The notes under the pieces are model-generated. The model had not been told where the DNA came from and searched no databases. It worked only from the letters and a program-made list of their open reading frames with translations. DNA of 64,000 nucleotides from Tubiluchus corallicola (taxonomy: Eukaryota > Priapulida > Priapulimorpha > Priapulimorphida > Tubiluchidae): assembly GCA_030141605.1 (NCBI GenBank), contig JAQGDQ010000101.1, forward strand, positions 253,017 through 317,016, read 5' to 3'. Positions 34,841-46,554 of the stretch are shown here, in pieces; the first letter of the stretch is position 1; each line of letters opens with the position of its first letter. The position numbers were made by a program, and so were the translations under genes.

Positions 34841-36489
34841 TTTGAAATTGTTTACATTGTTTAGAAACTTTGTTTTTTTATTTACTCATAAGATTCTTGT
34901 TAGAGTGCATCTCCAATACGTAGTAATACGGCTCAGAATGAATGGCAAACTGCATCAAAACATTCCTAGCTGTGCTTACAAGTTATATGCTATGCATTTA
35001 TTAAAATAAAAAAATGCGTGCTTCACAAAATCGAAAATTTTATAGTTTTGTGTTTTGACCATTTATTCTGCTGTTTTAAAAATATTTGTGATAATGTCGA
35101 TCTACCAGCATCTCAAAGTTGTAATGATTGCAGTAACTGGCTATCGCATTCCAACTTTAATTAAATTTTACAGACAATACAGTTACTCACTAAAGATACT
35201 ATAGCTACTTCTAGTTAGCTAAACTTTCATGCTTCTGCATTTCAATGAGTCTATTATATGTAGTAAATATATGTATATATATATATATATATATATAGTA
35301 TTATTATTAAAATTATTGCTTTAATATATTTTTCTAAGTTGAAATGTTTGTCATGCTTGCAGCAATTTTGCATTATAATTTGCAAAGTAATATTGACATC
35401 AGACTGTAATTACTTCAATTTATAAACATGGCCTGACACTTACATCAATATCAGTCTCAACATTACATAATACAATGTGTATAATTATATATCAGTTCAA
35501 AATTAAAGTTGAAAACCATTTATGACAAAGTTCTTTAACTTTCTTATCTATTTGATGTAGCACTGACAATGCTTTTTCAAGATTTATTACTTTTGTGAAA
35601 GTAAATCAGCAAATTGAACCATTAATAGACCTAATTTTTTACTTCATAGACATTTAACTCATTAAATTACTAATTTTCGTGTGTACCACAAATTGTTTTT
35701 TATTAACGATTCGTTCTTTTGTAAAACTTTTATTGACCTGCATTTATGCAAAATAGATGAAGTAAATAAATAGATAAGTGTTTAAAATACGAGAGAGCTC
35801 TCCTGAGAGTTGTCATCATTTTATTTATTTGCTGGCCTATCGGAATTAATTTGACAGAAATTTTACGTCGTAATGGGACGTTCAGACGTAGAAACTTGTG
35901 AACGGTTTGGCAACTTCTGTCGCAACTTGTTGCGCAATTTCTGTCTGAGATCACACATTTGTTTAAAAATTATTATTGTACTTGTATGCACTTAGAACTT
36001 TCACGACACGGCAGAAAAATTGTTTTTGTCTTACAAACTCGACGGAATTCCACTAATGAGGTGAAGGCATGCAATGACAATTTTATCAGCTGACGAGTAA
36101 GTCAGTTACAAAATAAGTTCAACTTTGATTTTCCTGATATTCCTCTTTTAAATATCAAAACGGGTTATTTCTTTTCGTGCTCGAACCCGCATATTTGCAA
36201 TAAGCTTACTGGGTCCGCTAGACTTTCATCATAAGTGAACATTTTAGTGAGCACCTGGTGCAATATCATCATCGATCTTTGTTATCCCTGCCACTTCTAC
36301 ATATTTTTGATCATATTTTGCATTAAACCAATGTCTGTATGCTTGTCAGAAATTTGTCTTGTTAACCATGTGTTCTAAAGTTTTACAGAAGTTCATGAAA
36401 AATAAACTAGCAGTAAAACACAAAAAAGGCAGGAGAGCAGTATAATTATTATAATAATAATTATTATTATTTCATATCATCTTAACAGT
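34841..36489. other. No gene seen
   Basis: AT-rich DNA with a TA run at 35272-35297. The minus-strand frame at 35730-35954 has no recognisable content. Confidence 0.4.
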
Positions 36490-36745
36490 AAGTCTTATAT
36501 AACTTGTATAAGTTACAAAACTGATTTATATGCGTTTGCCTAGACACCAAAATTATTTACTGGGCTTGTAAATAGATAGCCTTTTGTTAAGATGCAGACC
36601 TCATTTTTTAATATCATCTCAAAGTCTTACTGCAGTTTTTGAACTTTCATTTATACTATTAAATCAAGACATTATCAATCGATTGAATCACTGGTCTGTT
36701 TATTGTAACACTTTACTCTTCTAACAGATGTTCAAATGTTCAATT
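36490..36745 (+). repeat. Dispersed repeat C, copy 1
   Basis: GACATTATCAATCGATTGAA, followed by TCACTGGT, TTTACTCTTC and AGATGTTCAAAT, is matched by 45890-46115. The two copies flank the repeat B region on opposite sides. Confidence 0.75.
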
Positions 36746-36821
36746 CAGATGTCGCCATTGGCTCCATTTAACTCCTACAATGATTGCTGACGTTTTGAAC
36801 AAGGTAACCCAAACTAGATTC

Positions 36822-38276
36822 TTTTAGTGCCACTCGAGCAATCCAAAACAGTTTTCAATCTTTTTTCCCTCGAAAAATTATTAATTTTAATATCCCTCGA
36901 TAAAAAGAATATTAAGATTATTCCTTTACTATCAAAGAATTATATGCGAATTCCAAGAAATATAATAAGCCTTGGTTCAATAAGGTTTGTATCACGAATA
37001 TTGCGTTATTCTACATTTTTTTAATTCAATGTTATTTTGACGTTTCTGATTTTGAAGGCAGAAAATACAGAAAAGGTGGGAGAGTTATTTATGAAGGACT
37101 GAAGACAGGATAACGAGCCAACGTCGTGGATTAATCTAGGAAAACAAAGACAAAGCGAGAATCTAAAGCTTATTTAAACTGCTTCATATCTCAGAATAAA
37201 CTATGCTTAACTCTTAGCAGAATGTAGCATTTCACTATGTATATTTAGCCTTTGTAATTTATCATTTTAGTCTTTATCAAATTCAAACTCTTTTATGAAT
37301 AAAAACAAAAATAAAAATATAAGTTAAGTAAATTTTAAGCCATGGCTAATAAAACCTTAATTATTTCGTAACGTAACTTAGCTTTTATAGTTAAAAACAA
37401 CACAACTTTTTTAAAACTTTTACTTTACATAGCTAAAATGATGTCAAACGTTTTGACAGATTACTGCTGTCATCGTCATGGCAGCTTTTTAACTTCTATT
37501 ATTATTTTCATTTTTGTTCATTAAAGAGTTTGAATTTGATAAAGACTTAAATTATAAATTACTAAGGCTAAATGTACATAGTGAATCATGCCAAACGTTT
37601 CGACAGACTGCAGCTGCCATCATTAAGATGATACAGCAGTGGCCTGTCGAAACATTTGACATGATTTTAATTACGTAAAGTAAAAGTTTTAATAAAGTTG
37701 TGTTATTTTTAAGTGCCTGTAATAAAAAAGTAACTTTAACTTTTTTAATTTTACTTCACCTTATTAGCCTATTTATCATTATTACATGCTGCTTTGTTTT
37801 TATTCATGACTATGTATAATTGCATTAGAATTGATAATTATGTTTATTATTCTCGTTGTTTTTCGTTGTGTATAGTACGTTTTGATTTTGTTACTATATA
37901 TAAAAATAAGCTCGTTGTTTTCATTGAGTGTAGTGCGTTAGACTCTAAAATTGTGCATATGACAATAAGTTTAATGCTTTGTAAATGCTTTTTGCAATTT
38001 TAAAACTTTTCCCAGCAAATAGAGGTAATGTATATTGTAGATGGATTCTTAAAAATAAATAAATAAATAATAATAAAAATAATATAGATAATCTTAACAA
38101 TAATAACAATAATAATAATATAATAATAATAATAATAATAATAAATGGTTAATATGTATATATATAAACATATAGCAACAGGCACTATTACAACTGTTGC
38201 TGTATAAGTTTGGAAGTTAAATAAATTATATAAGATTAAACTGTTCTTGAATCTCTTTGTTCTGCATCTAAATAAG
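36822..38276 (+). repeat. Dispersed repeat B, left part
   Basis: Collinear with repeat A from TAGTGCCACTC to CTGCATCTAAATAAG, with a foldback insertion at about 37200-37720. It is cut at 38276 by the second LTR element and continues at 43910. Confidence 0.85.
37200..37720. repeat. Foldback (nested inverted repeats)
   Basis: About 37220-37320 reappears inverted at 37490-37590 (for example CAAATTCAAACTCTTTTATG against AAAGAGTTTGAATTTG). About 37378-37450 reappears inverted at 37650-37720 (AAAACTTTTACTTTACATAG against ACGTAAAGTAAAAGTTTT). An inner hairpin pairs CAAACGTTTCGACAGAC with CTGTCGAAACATTTG. Much of it is absent from repeat A. Confidence 0.8.
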
Positions 38277-38432
38277 TGTTATGGTTCTTTATTAAAAAAA
38301 AGACAATTGTTTGCAAGCAACCAAGACATAAATTGGATCTTGTCACGAAATTGCTTTGTTATAAAATTACGCCATTTTGCACGATGTCTCCTCATTGCAC
38401 AAATCAGCTCCGTTCTACTAATTGCCTTTACA
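38277..38432 (-). repeat. 3' LTR of the minus-strand Gypsy element
   Basis: 156 bp, identical to the right copy apart from one extra A and about one substitution (CACGATG versus CACGAGG). A GGGAGA purine tract (minus strand) precedes it. Confidence 0.93.
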
Positions 38433-38852
38433 TTCTCCCGAACGTATAAAAACCTTAAAAAGGCAATTTGTACAATTTAAACACAATTACTCAATGCTAC
38501 AGTTACTATTCTAACTGTCTCAAACAAACTAAGAAGCAACTTGCAATTGCACAAATTTTGAAACTATAACAGGGTTATTAACAAAGCTCCATCCACACTA
38601 TTACATACTGCTGCCAATATGCTCTTAATTAACCTTGTCAACCAATACTAAATACAAAAGCATAGCTAGCACTATATTATGCAGTAAACTCTAACATCTA
38701 GTGTTTCACACTTGCATTGCAAAACCCTCTTGCAGTACAATTCTGATGAAAGTATATAAGCCATCTAAACATACAAATTTTTCAAAAATATTTGTACTAT
38801 AATTAAGTAAACATACACTTTTAACTATAATGCCAAATGTAATCTAAACGAT

Positions 38853-40589
38853 CTAAACATCAAAAATCTTAGGGGGAACAGACTTTCTCCCTGAACGAGT
38901 ATAATAAGCTGGCACATAAGACGAGCGTCCTAACTCAACATCAAATTCAGAATCACTGCTGTCACTACTTTCTTCATCGGACTCAATTAAATCATCTACG
39001 TCTGAATTATTTGCAACATCATCATCATCAACAATCTCATCATGGATTACATCATTAACAACATTATGATTGTCCTTTCTAACATCAGGAAGTTGCCACA
39101 TGTGATCTACATCTACACATACATTTTCATCGGCACATGCATCAGCTGGTTCTGCACCTGCCAAACTTGATTCAAGCTGAATTATATCATTAGCTTGATC
39201 AATATTTACATCACACAGTTTTAAATGATTTCCATGCACTAGCATTGGCTTACCATTTGCTGACTGAATTACATAATCAGGTGCTAAATTTTTAACGACT
39301 TTATACGGCCCTTCATACCGTTTAGCTAATTTCTTTTTTCTACCACGCTTTACAGCAAATACTTTCAGCTTAACTTTATCACCAACTACTATTAAGCCTC
39401 TAGACTTGCTCAACCTCATACGGCTATTTTGATATGCTATAATGTTTTGCTTTGCTATGTTATAGCTATCATTTATATCTATACGCAAATCACTAACATA
39501 ATGGTTATAACTATCATGCAAGCTAAGTACATGTGGTGAATCAAACTCAGCTTCTAATAAAGTACGGGGCTTTTCACCAAATACTAACTCATAAGGAGGA
39601 AACTGAGTTGTAGCATGAACTGATGTTCTGTATGCTGCCAAAGCTGCAGGAACAAATTTGTCCCAGTCATCTTGCTTATCATTTACATAGTGAGACAATA
39701 TTTGACACACTGTATCATTGAACTTTTCTGTCTGTCCATTGGTTGCGGGATGGTACTTGGATGTTCTGAGCTTTTTAATCCCTAGCCATTTACACAACTC
39801 ATTAATGACTTTGCCAACTACATTAGCTCCTTGATCAGACAATAAGGTTTGCGGTACACCATACCTGCTTATAAAATCTATCAGCTTTTCTGCTATAACT
39901 GCCGCTGTTTGATTTGCAATCGGATATGCCACTACCCACTTAGAAAACAAATCAGAAATTACGAGCAAATATCTATTGCCACTGCTTGAATGAGTTAGCT
40001 CCAAAATGTCGAGTGATATCTGCGCAAACTTTTTGCCTAGTACAGGTGTAGTTCCTAAAGGTTCTCTGTGAGGTCTAGGTGATCTTTTGACTTCGCTACA
40101 GCTTAAACATTGCTGACACTTAGCCCTAACAAATTTCTTCAAATTGAAAAAATAAAATCTAGGAGAGATTTTCTGCACAGTTTTTGCTATACCCAAATGT
40201 CCTGAAATGGGTGCTTCATGTGCTAGCTGAAATATCTTATTCCTAAGCTCTGCTGGAACTAAAAACTGCGACTGCTTTTCTTCACTAGTTTGTCTAGCTA
40301 TCACTCCATCTTCTACTCTTAGGTTATGCTTCTCTTGCAAGTAAAACTCTATTTCTTCATCTGCTGGCTGCTCTGCTAAATCTACTTTTCCTTGCAAGTA
40401 ATCTCTTAGCCACCTAAAATTCTCATTCCGCTCAGTGGCTAATGCTAGCTCTCCATCTGCGCTGTCTGCTTGTTTAGCTTTTGCTCTCCTAGCTACCTCT
40501 TCTCTACGCATTCTTGACAATGCATCTACTTGTGGGATATCTTTCCCTGGCTTATGTACAATTTCAAAATTGTAATCAGCTAAAAACAT
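38853..40589 (-). CDS. RNase H tail, integrase and C-terminal region
   Basis: 578 residues. Starts MFLADYNFEIVHKPG...VDALSRM, the end of RNase H. Integrase follows: zinc domain HEAPISGHLG...CQQCLSC, catalytic D in ISLDILE, D in LLSDQGANV and E in NGQTEKFN, then a GPY-type module (YEGPYKVVK). The last ~100 residues are strongly acidic, ending in a basic YYTRSGRKSVPPKIF. The beginning is artificial: a TAA just upstream separates it from the rest of RNase H. Confidence 0.88.
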   Translation of the reverse strand: MFLADYNFEIVHKPGKDIPQVDALSRMRREEVARRAKAKQADSADGELALATERNENFRWLRDYLQGKVDLAEQPADEEIEFYLQEKHNLRVEDGVIARQTSEEKQSQFLVPAELRNKIFQLAHEAPISGHLGIAKTVQKISPRFYFFNLKKFVRAKCQQCLSCSEVKRSPRPHREPLGTTPVLGKKFAQISLDILELTHSSSGNRYLLVISDLFSKWVVAYPIANQTAAVIAEKLIDFISRYGVPQTLLSDQGANVVGKVINELCKWLGIKKLRTSKYHPATNGQTEKFNDTVCQILSHYVNDKQDDWDKFVPAALAAYRTSVHATTQFPPYELVFGEKPRTLLEAEFDSPHVLSLHDSYNHYVSDLRIDINDSYNIAKQNIIAYQNSRMRLSKSRGLIVVGDKVKLKVFAVKRGRKKKLAKRYEGPYKVVKNLAPDYVIQSANGKPMLVHGNHLKLCDVNIDQANDIIQLESSLAGAEPADACADENVCVDVDHMWQLPDVRKDNHNVVNDVIHDEIVDDDDVANNSDVDDLIESDEESSDSSDSEFDVELGRSSYVPAYYTRSGRKSVPPKIFDV

Positions 40590-40604
40590 AATCCACCTTG
40601 CTAG

Positions 40605-41690
40605 TTAACCTTTAGGATCTTTCAATGTGTGGAGCCATTTCAAAGCTTGATGGTCTGTAATTAAAATGAATTTTTGACCCAACAAATAATGCTTGAATTT
40701 TTCTACACTTCTAATAACAGCCAACAACTCTTTTTGTGTAGTTGTATAATTCAATTCCGCTGAACTAAATAAACTAGAGGCATACGAGATCACATACTCA
40801 TGGTTATTTTTGTCAAACTGGCTCAGAACACAACCCCAACCTACACCACTACCATCCGTGGTTAAACGAAATGTCACTTCTGAGTCTGGGTTTCTTAAAA
40901 CAGGTTCACATATCAATTTCGCTTTTAAACAATTAAATGCTAGATTACAATCCTCTGACCATATGAATGGTACATCTTTTCGTGTCAGCTTAGTTAGAGG
41001 TGCAACTATGGTTGCAAAATTGGGAATGAAGTGTCTGAAATAACTACAAAACCCAACAAACTGTCTGATTTCTTTAACATTAGTGGGACACTTCCATGCT
41101 TGTATGGCTTCAATTTTACTTTGTTCAGGAAATACGCAACAGGATGCAACCCTGTGACCTAAAAATGTTACTTCATTTTTAGCAATGTGGCATTTCTCTA
41201 GTTTTAGTTTCAGACCAAAATGCCCAATACGTTCAAAAACTTCGCCTAAATGTACTAAGTGCTCCTCAAAAGTATCACTAAAAATTAGTACATCATCTAA
41301 ATAAATAAGAGCAGTTTTCCACTGTAAACCTTTAAAAATTAAGGTCATTAACCTTTGAAAGGTACAAGGTGCATCACATAACCCAAAAGGGAGTACTGAA
41401 AATTGAAACTGTCCGGCTTCTGTTAAAAAAGCTGTTTTCTCTTTGGCATCCAGTTCTAAAGGAATCTGCCAGTAACTTGCTTTCTGGTCCAGTGTTGTAA
41501 ACCAAGCTGCGTTTCCTACACTATTGAGTAGCTGATCCATCCTTGGAAGTGGAAATGAACTTTTATGTGTAACAGCATTCAAACGTCTGTAATCTACGCA
41601 GAATCTATATTTTCCATCATGATGCTTACGGACAAGGGCTATCGGACTTGCCCATGGTGACTCGGTTTCTTCTAACCTGCTGCTCTAGCA
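40605..41690 (-). pseudogene. Reverse transcriptase-RNase H, interrupted
   Basis: RT segment with FCVDYRRLNAVT, TTLDQKASYWQIPL, LPFGLCDAPCTFQRLM and YLDDVLIFS (intact YLDD), then RNase H TTDGSGVGWG and TDHQALKWLHTLKD. The first ATG in frame is at 41582, but the frame extends upstream to about 41690, where it is joined to gag-protease only across a frameshift. It ends at a premature TAA that splits RNase H. Confidence 0.88.
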
Positions 41691-43500
41691 TCTCCTTAAG
41701 CTGTTCATCAACTTCCTGTTTTAAATGAACAGGCACGCGATATGGCTTTTGCTTTATAGGTGGTCCTGTTACCTTAATTGCATGCTCAACACTATGCACT
41801 CGTCCTAGCTCACCATGCAAGGAGAAGATATCTTTGTGCTCGATCAACAGATCTTGCAATTTCTGCTTCTGCTTTTTATTTAGATTGGATAAATCAATCT
41901 CCTTGATTTGCTTCAAATCACCTGGTTCCTCTACTAAAGCTTTATTTTGCTGCATAGACTCAACAGTAACAGCATTAGCAAGAGGCTCACAATCACCAGA
42001 CTGCAATCTTCCCAGCACGGAAGCCGACTGCAACACAACAGGATGTTTTGTGAAATTCATCAATCGTACTGGAATATTCTCTGAATCAGGATTAACACAG
42101 GCTCGAGCTAAAGCCAAACCTGGAATCCCCACAACTGCTGGTTCTAGAAATATTGTACGACGAGTTACAAACGGTCGACTACTTTTTGCCAAGATCATGG
42201 TCTCAGACACTGGTGGCAAAACAACATTTTCTCGGCAAGTGACAATGGGCACTGGTACTCCGTTTCGATATGCTGTCACAGGTGCTCCTTCTACAGTTAC
42301 AGCACCACGCCCATGGTCAATGACAACATTAGCTGCTCGTAAGAAATCAATGCCTAAAATCATAGCATCATCGCAATCTGCTACGATGAACTGAAGCTTG
42401 ATATTCCTTGTATCAGACACAGGAATTGTAATAACAGTAGTGCCATGCACTTCCAAACTAATGCTTTGATCAGCTGCTACCACATTTACGGAAGTAGGCA
42501 CAAAACTAATTCCAGCTTGTTGTACAGCTTTTAAACTGATCAAAGAACGCGTCGAACCTCCATCTAATATAGCTAATATTTCTCTCTGACCCAGAGTCAG
42601 TTTCACACCCAAGCTATCATCTTCACCAGTAATTCCTCTGCTTAAAGTTGCAGAAGTTGTATCAGATTTCACGGCTGTTGGAGATTTAGCTAAAGTACAG
42701 TTGCGAGCTATGTGCCCCTTTTGTTTACATGCATTACACGAGGTATAACATTTTCGTGCTAGATGACCCCTCAATCCACTCTTGAAACATTTCATGCATG
42801 ATTCTGGTGTATGCCCTGGCTTTTTGCAGTACTTGCAAACTATACTAGACTGAAGTGGCTTTTCGTGATGAGCACTCTTATTAAACTGACGTCTTGCTGT
42901 AGGTTGCTGTCTCCGTTCAACACTATTTTCTTGCTTACTAACTACATCTCTCGTAATTAGAACACTATCTAATTGCTTAATAGCTGCTTCGAGTGTATGA
43001 TTGTCAGCTTCATAAAACTTTGTGCGCAGTTCTGGTTTAAGACCCTCTATGAAACGTTGTACACAAAATCGGTCAATCACATTAGCATCAGTTATTTCAG
43101 GATTAGCCGCCTGAAATAGTTTCTTAAGCTCGCTTGCATATGTGAATGGTGACTCATCTCGCTTCAGAGTTCGCTGATTAAACTGGGTAAGATACAATCG
43201 CTGTGCTTGCTCAGGGCGAAAAATACACTTTAGGTGCGCTTTCAACTGTTCATAATCATTAGCTGTATCAGGTAGGGTATCTAATGCATTCTCTGCTTCA
43301 CCATGCAGCAAGGATGGCAATACTTGGAATTTCTTAGTATTATCCCAGTTATTTGCTATTGCTACTCGTTCAAATCTCTTAATAAATTTATCAAAGTCTG
43401 AACTGCCATCGAAGCTCGGTGCTTGTACTACCGGTAATGACGCTACAGGAGCTGCTGGGACTCCAGCTACATTACCACCATCTGGTTCTTGATCGCTCAT
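41626..43500 (-). CDS. Gag-protease of the minus-strand Gypsy element
   Basis: 624 residues from ATG at 43498-43500. Capsid-like region at residues 20-200 (FDKFIKRFERVA, TRTKFYEADN-like helices). Three zinc-knuckle positions: CKYCKKPGHTPESC, then CFKSGLRGHLARKC with Ser where the second Cys is expected, then CNACKQKGHIARNC. The protease active site reads D313-G-G-S rather than D-T/S-G. The frame goes on into the start of RT (QKPYRVP) and then leaves it by frameshift, so the last ~17 residues are out of frame. Confidence 0.85.
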   Translation of the reverse strand: MSDQEPDGGNVAGVPAAPVASLPVVQAPSFDGSSDFDKFIKRFERVAIANNWDNTKKFQVLPSLLHGEAENALDTLPDTANDYEQLKAHLKCIFRPEQAQRLYLTQFNQRTLKRDESPFTYASELKKLFQAANPEITDANVIDRFCVQRFIEGLKPELRTKFYEADNHTLEAAIKQLDSVLITRDVVSKQENSVERRQQPTARRQFNKSAHHEKPLQSSIVCKYCKKPGHTPESCMKCFKSGLRGHLARKCYTSCNACKQKGHIARNCTLAKSPTAVKSDTTSATLSRGITGEDDSLGVKLTLGQREILAILDGGSTRSLISLKAVQQAGISFVPTSVNVVAADQSISLEVHGTTVITIPVSDTRNIKLQFIVADCDDAMILGIDFLRAANVVIDHGRGAVTVEGAPVTAYRNGVPVPIVTCRENVVLPPVSETMILAKSSRPFVTRRTIFLEPAVVGIPGLALARACVNPDSENIPVRLMNFTKHPVVLQSASVLGRLQSGDCEPLANAVTVESMQQNKALVEEPGDLKQIKEIDLSNLNKKQKQKLQDLLIEHKDIFSLHGELGRVHSVEHAIKVTGPPIKQKPYRVPVHLKQEVDEQLKEMLEQQVRRNRVTMGKSDSPCP

Positions 43501-43754
43501 AATGGTATGCTATTTGCTTGCTATGTTATCTTACCATAAAATGTTATTTCCGCTAACAGTAAATGCTATAATTCATCACCATGCCAGCTAAAAGCACCAG
43601 ACGCTGCTATACCGCCAACCTTGTCCAATCATAACCATGCTTGCTATCGTCGCTGTTTCACTACCGCTGTCAAATTGCTATTAAAACACTATAATAACAT
43701 TTTATCCTTGATCCTGGATTCCTGATCTTGGATCCCTGATATCCCACCGCTGTT
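43501..43754 (-). other. Leader of the minus-strand Gypsy element
   Basis: 254 bases between the 5' LTR and gag ATG. It contains GATCCTGGATTCCTGATC-like short repeats. A primer site matching a named tRNA could not be assigned. Confidence 0.5.
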
Positions 43755-43909
43755 TGTTATGGTTCTTTATTAAAAAAAGACAATTGTTTGCAAGCAACCA
43801 AGACATAAATTGGATCTTGTCACGAAATTGCTTTGTTATAAAATTACGCCATTTTGCACGAGGTCTCCTCATTGCACAAATCAGCTCCGTTCTACTAATT
43901 GCCTTTACA
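43755..43909 (-). repeat. 5' LTR of the minus-strand Gypsy element
   Basis: 155 bp, nearly identical to 38277-38432. Followed on the plus strand by the duplicated TAAG and the continuation of repeat B. Confidence 0.93.
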
Positions 43910-45842
43910 TAAGGGGGATTTGATGGTGGCGAGTGTTATATCTATGACTATGGTCACCTGGCAATAGAGTGTGGATTTTGTTATTAGGATTTTGATTTGA
44001 TGAGAATAACTTTTTGCAAGAATTTCGGCGACAGTTAAATAAAGGTTGAACATCAGAGCAGAGCCAACTTGCATAGTTTTCATTTGAAAAAATTATTTCC
44101 TATGAACGTTTTTGAACTGTTTCTAACAAATCAGAGAGATTTTTGCAGAGAGATGTGTGTCGTTACTTACAGGCTTATATTTATATTGTATAATGTAATT
44201 AAGGTAAGTTACTGTTATTAGCGTCAAACAAAGGCTACACTCAATTAGGTTACCCTAAATAATATAACAGCTGCATCTGCTTTGCTCAGGTAAAATTAAT
44301 TAGGACTAATGTATTACCTGATGTACAATCCAATTTTAATGAACTAACATGGATGTGCCGCAAAAGATGCGTTACTTAATTACTTTGCTTAATTACGATA
44401 ATGGTGGCGTTGGTCAACTCGAACAAAAGAAAAATCCGTGAATTATTTAATTAATCATGAGCACGGCGAAGTTGAAAGACGTACACGAGTTTCCCAGTTA
44501 ATCAAGTATGCAGCAGATATGGCAACATCAATATCTACGCAAGGCAATTTTAACTCATTTAACTCAATTTTAGGTCTTCTAAAATTAACGAATTCTTTGA
44601 AAAATTTGTTTTTTGATTGAATGTCTTTGTAGTCATCACAGACATTTTAGCATTGTACATTGAAGTGAATTCTAAGCAGGCTTCAAAGAAAAATTCTAAA
44701 CCGGTATCCTTTCTTTGGAAACATGTGGAGTTTTTTATTGGAAGTTTCAGCAAAAAGACAATTTAAAAAACGTTGCAAAATACGTTAGCGTTTCGTGGTC
44801 AGTGTTTTTCATTGTAGAAAATTATTAAAGTGTCAATAAAATTTATTCAGCATTTCATTTTATTAAAACTAAAAAAAATTAATCCTGTCAAAATGATAGT
44901 TCGTTGGTGAATGACTCAATAACCGTTGTTTTCTATTCGCTGTGCATATTTTTTTAAAGTTGATAGCTTAACTAGTTTATACGGAGATATGGCAGTTATT
45001 AGTTTTACAGCATGGCTTTCTGGTAAATACAATAATGAATTACTGCGTTATTTATTCTTCTGGCATTAAATTATTTAAGAGCCGGGTTCTGTGTTGATAA
45101 GTCGGAAGCCAGTGCAATTATTGGAATTACTAGAAGGTATCTAGTGAAATGGAGCATATGACAATTTTTACTTTAAGCTAATGCAACAAATGATTGCCTT
45201 TGTTAATTAGCGTTCTGGCACTAAATTATTCAGGAAAACGCTTCTGGTTTAATTAGGGAAATTATGAGAAGCTAATTACTGAAAATAAGCAATGAGTAGA
45301 TGGTAATTTGGACTTTGTTCTTATGGCAGCAATGCTATAATAAATTAATGCATTAATTAGTCTTCTGGCACTAAATTATTCAGGAAAAGGCTTCTAGTTT
45401 GATCAGTGGAACGAGAGGGGAATTTATGGAGTTAGGGGAAGCTAATTAGTGAATCTGAGCATATGATAACTTCTACATTGGTCTTATGGCGGTAATATAA
45501 TAATGACTTACTACATTAAGTATTCTTCTGTGTCTAAATTATTTAAGAACAGGTTTCTGGTTTTCCAAAAGATTTGTATATTATGTTTGAATGACATTCG
45601 CTTGTTGGCTTACACATATGTCAGAAATTTTGTTCATTTGTAATTTTTTGATCTTTCTATAAAAGAGTAAAAAGTGCAGACATGTGGGCTGAATTCGATA
45701 TCGAAAAAAACCTCCTCAACTTTGTTTCTGATTCAAATAAATATAATTATGTGAAATTAAACCTGCTTTCCACAATCGTGTTTTATACATGAGAAAGAAA
45801 TCAAGAACGTCGATTAAAACAAGCGCATAATTATTACAATTC
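43910..45842 (+). repeat. Dispersed repeat B, right part
   Basis: Continues repeat A's sequence from GGGATTTGATGGTG to GAAATCAAGAACGTCG. Contains tandem-like modules (TTCTGGCACTAAATTATTCAGG recurring about every 150-180 bases at 45215-45390) also seen in A at 28580-28760. Confidence 0.85.
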
Positions 45843-45889
45843 GCTTAGTTAGCTAAAAAAAATCGAACAAGGCAGAGACGAATATTCAT

Positions 45890-46115
45890 ATCCTTATGTC
45901 AGCAAGACTTAGTAATTTGTATACGTTTGCCTGGGCCTAAAATTTCTTCTCTGTTACTGAAAACAGCTAATATACAGACCACAAATATTTTTAATATCGG
46001 TTTACTGCAGATTTGAACTTTCATTTATATTATTAAATCAGACATTATCAATCGATTGAATCACTGGTGTGTATATTCTAACATTTTACTCTTCGACCAG
46101 ATGTTCAAATCTTTA
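45890..46115 (+). repeat. Dispersed repeat C, copy 2
   Basis: Matches 36490-36745 (GACATTATCAATCGATTGAA, TTACTCTTCGACCAGATG). Confidence 0.75.
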
Positions 46116-46187
46116 GGCACATTTAATTACACTTTTATATAAAATTTTTAAATACCAAAATAATAGTCAGAAATTATTATTAGAGAG

Positions 46188-46234
<47 letters not shown>
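46188..46234. repeat. (AG)n microsatellite
   Basis: About 20 AG units. Confidence 0.95.
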
Positions 46235-46238
<4 letters not shown>

Positions 46239-46554
46239 TCTTTATCTTGCTCAGCGATTTCCGCAAGTCCAATTCACAGACCACTTCAAAAAATGAGCCA
46301 TTCTTCATCTTTCTGCAGATAACTTAAAGGAAGCCATGATGATTTTTCATAAACTACCTCATTTTCAAGTCCGATAAAAAGTATATACAATTAACACAAT
46401 TAATACGGCAAAACTGTTTCTGATAATTAAATAACAGATTAAAAACTTAATTAAAGGCGGGCGAGCCCAACTATGGATGACATCACAAGCGAACATGATT
46501 TTCAACAGCAAAAATATTCCACAGCGTGTTGCACGTGTTTGCAAAAGCAAAAAT

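Larger units (their letters stand above)
38277..43909 (-). mobile_element. Ty3/Gypsy LTR retrotransposon, 5.63 kb, degenerate
   Basis: Minus-strand element with short LTRs (38277-38432 and 43755-43909) starting TGTAAAGG and ending CCATAACA in element sense, flanked by TAAG on both sides (38273-38276, 43910-43913). The order is conventional: gag, protease, RT, RNase H, integrase. One frameshift (about 41690) and one TAA (about 40603-40605) interrupt pol. It sits in repeat B, and repeat A preserves the empty site. Confidence 0.93.

Noticed and set aside
41834-42394. 186-codon plus-strand frame
   Set aside because: It is the antisense shadow of the gag-protease gene. The 17946-18279 and 20624-20866 minus-strand frames are likewise shadows.
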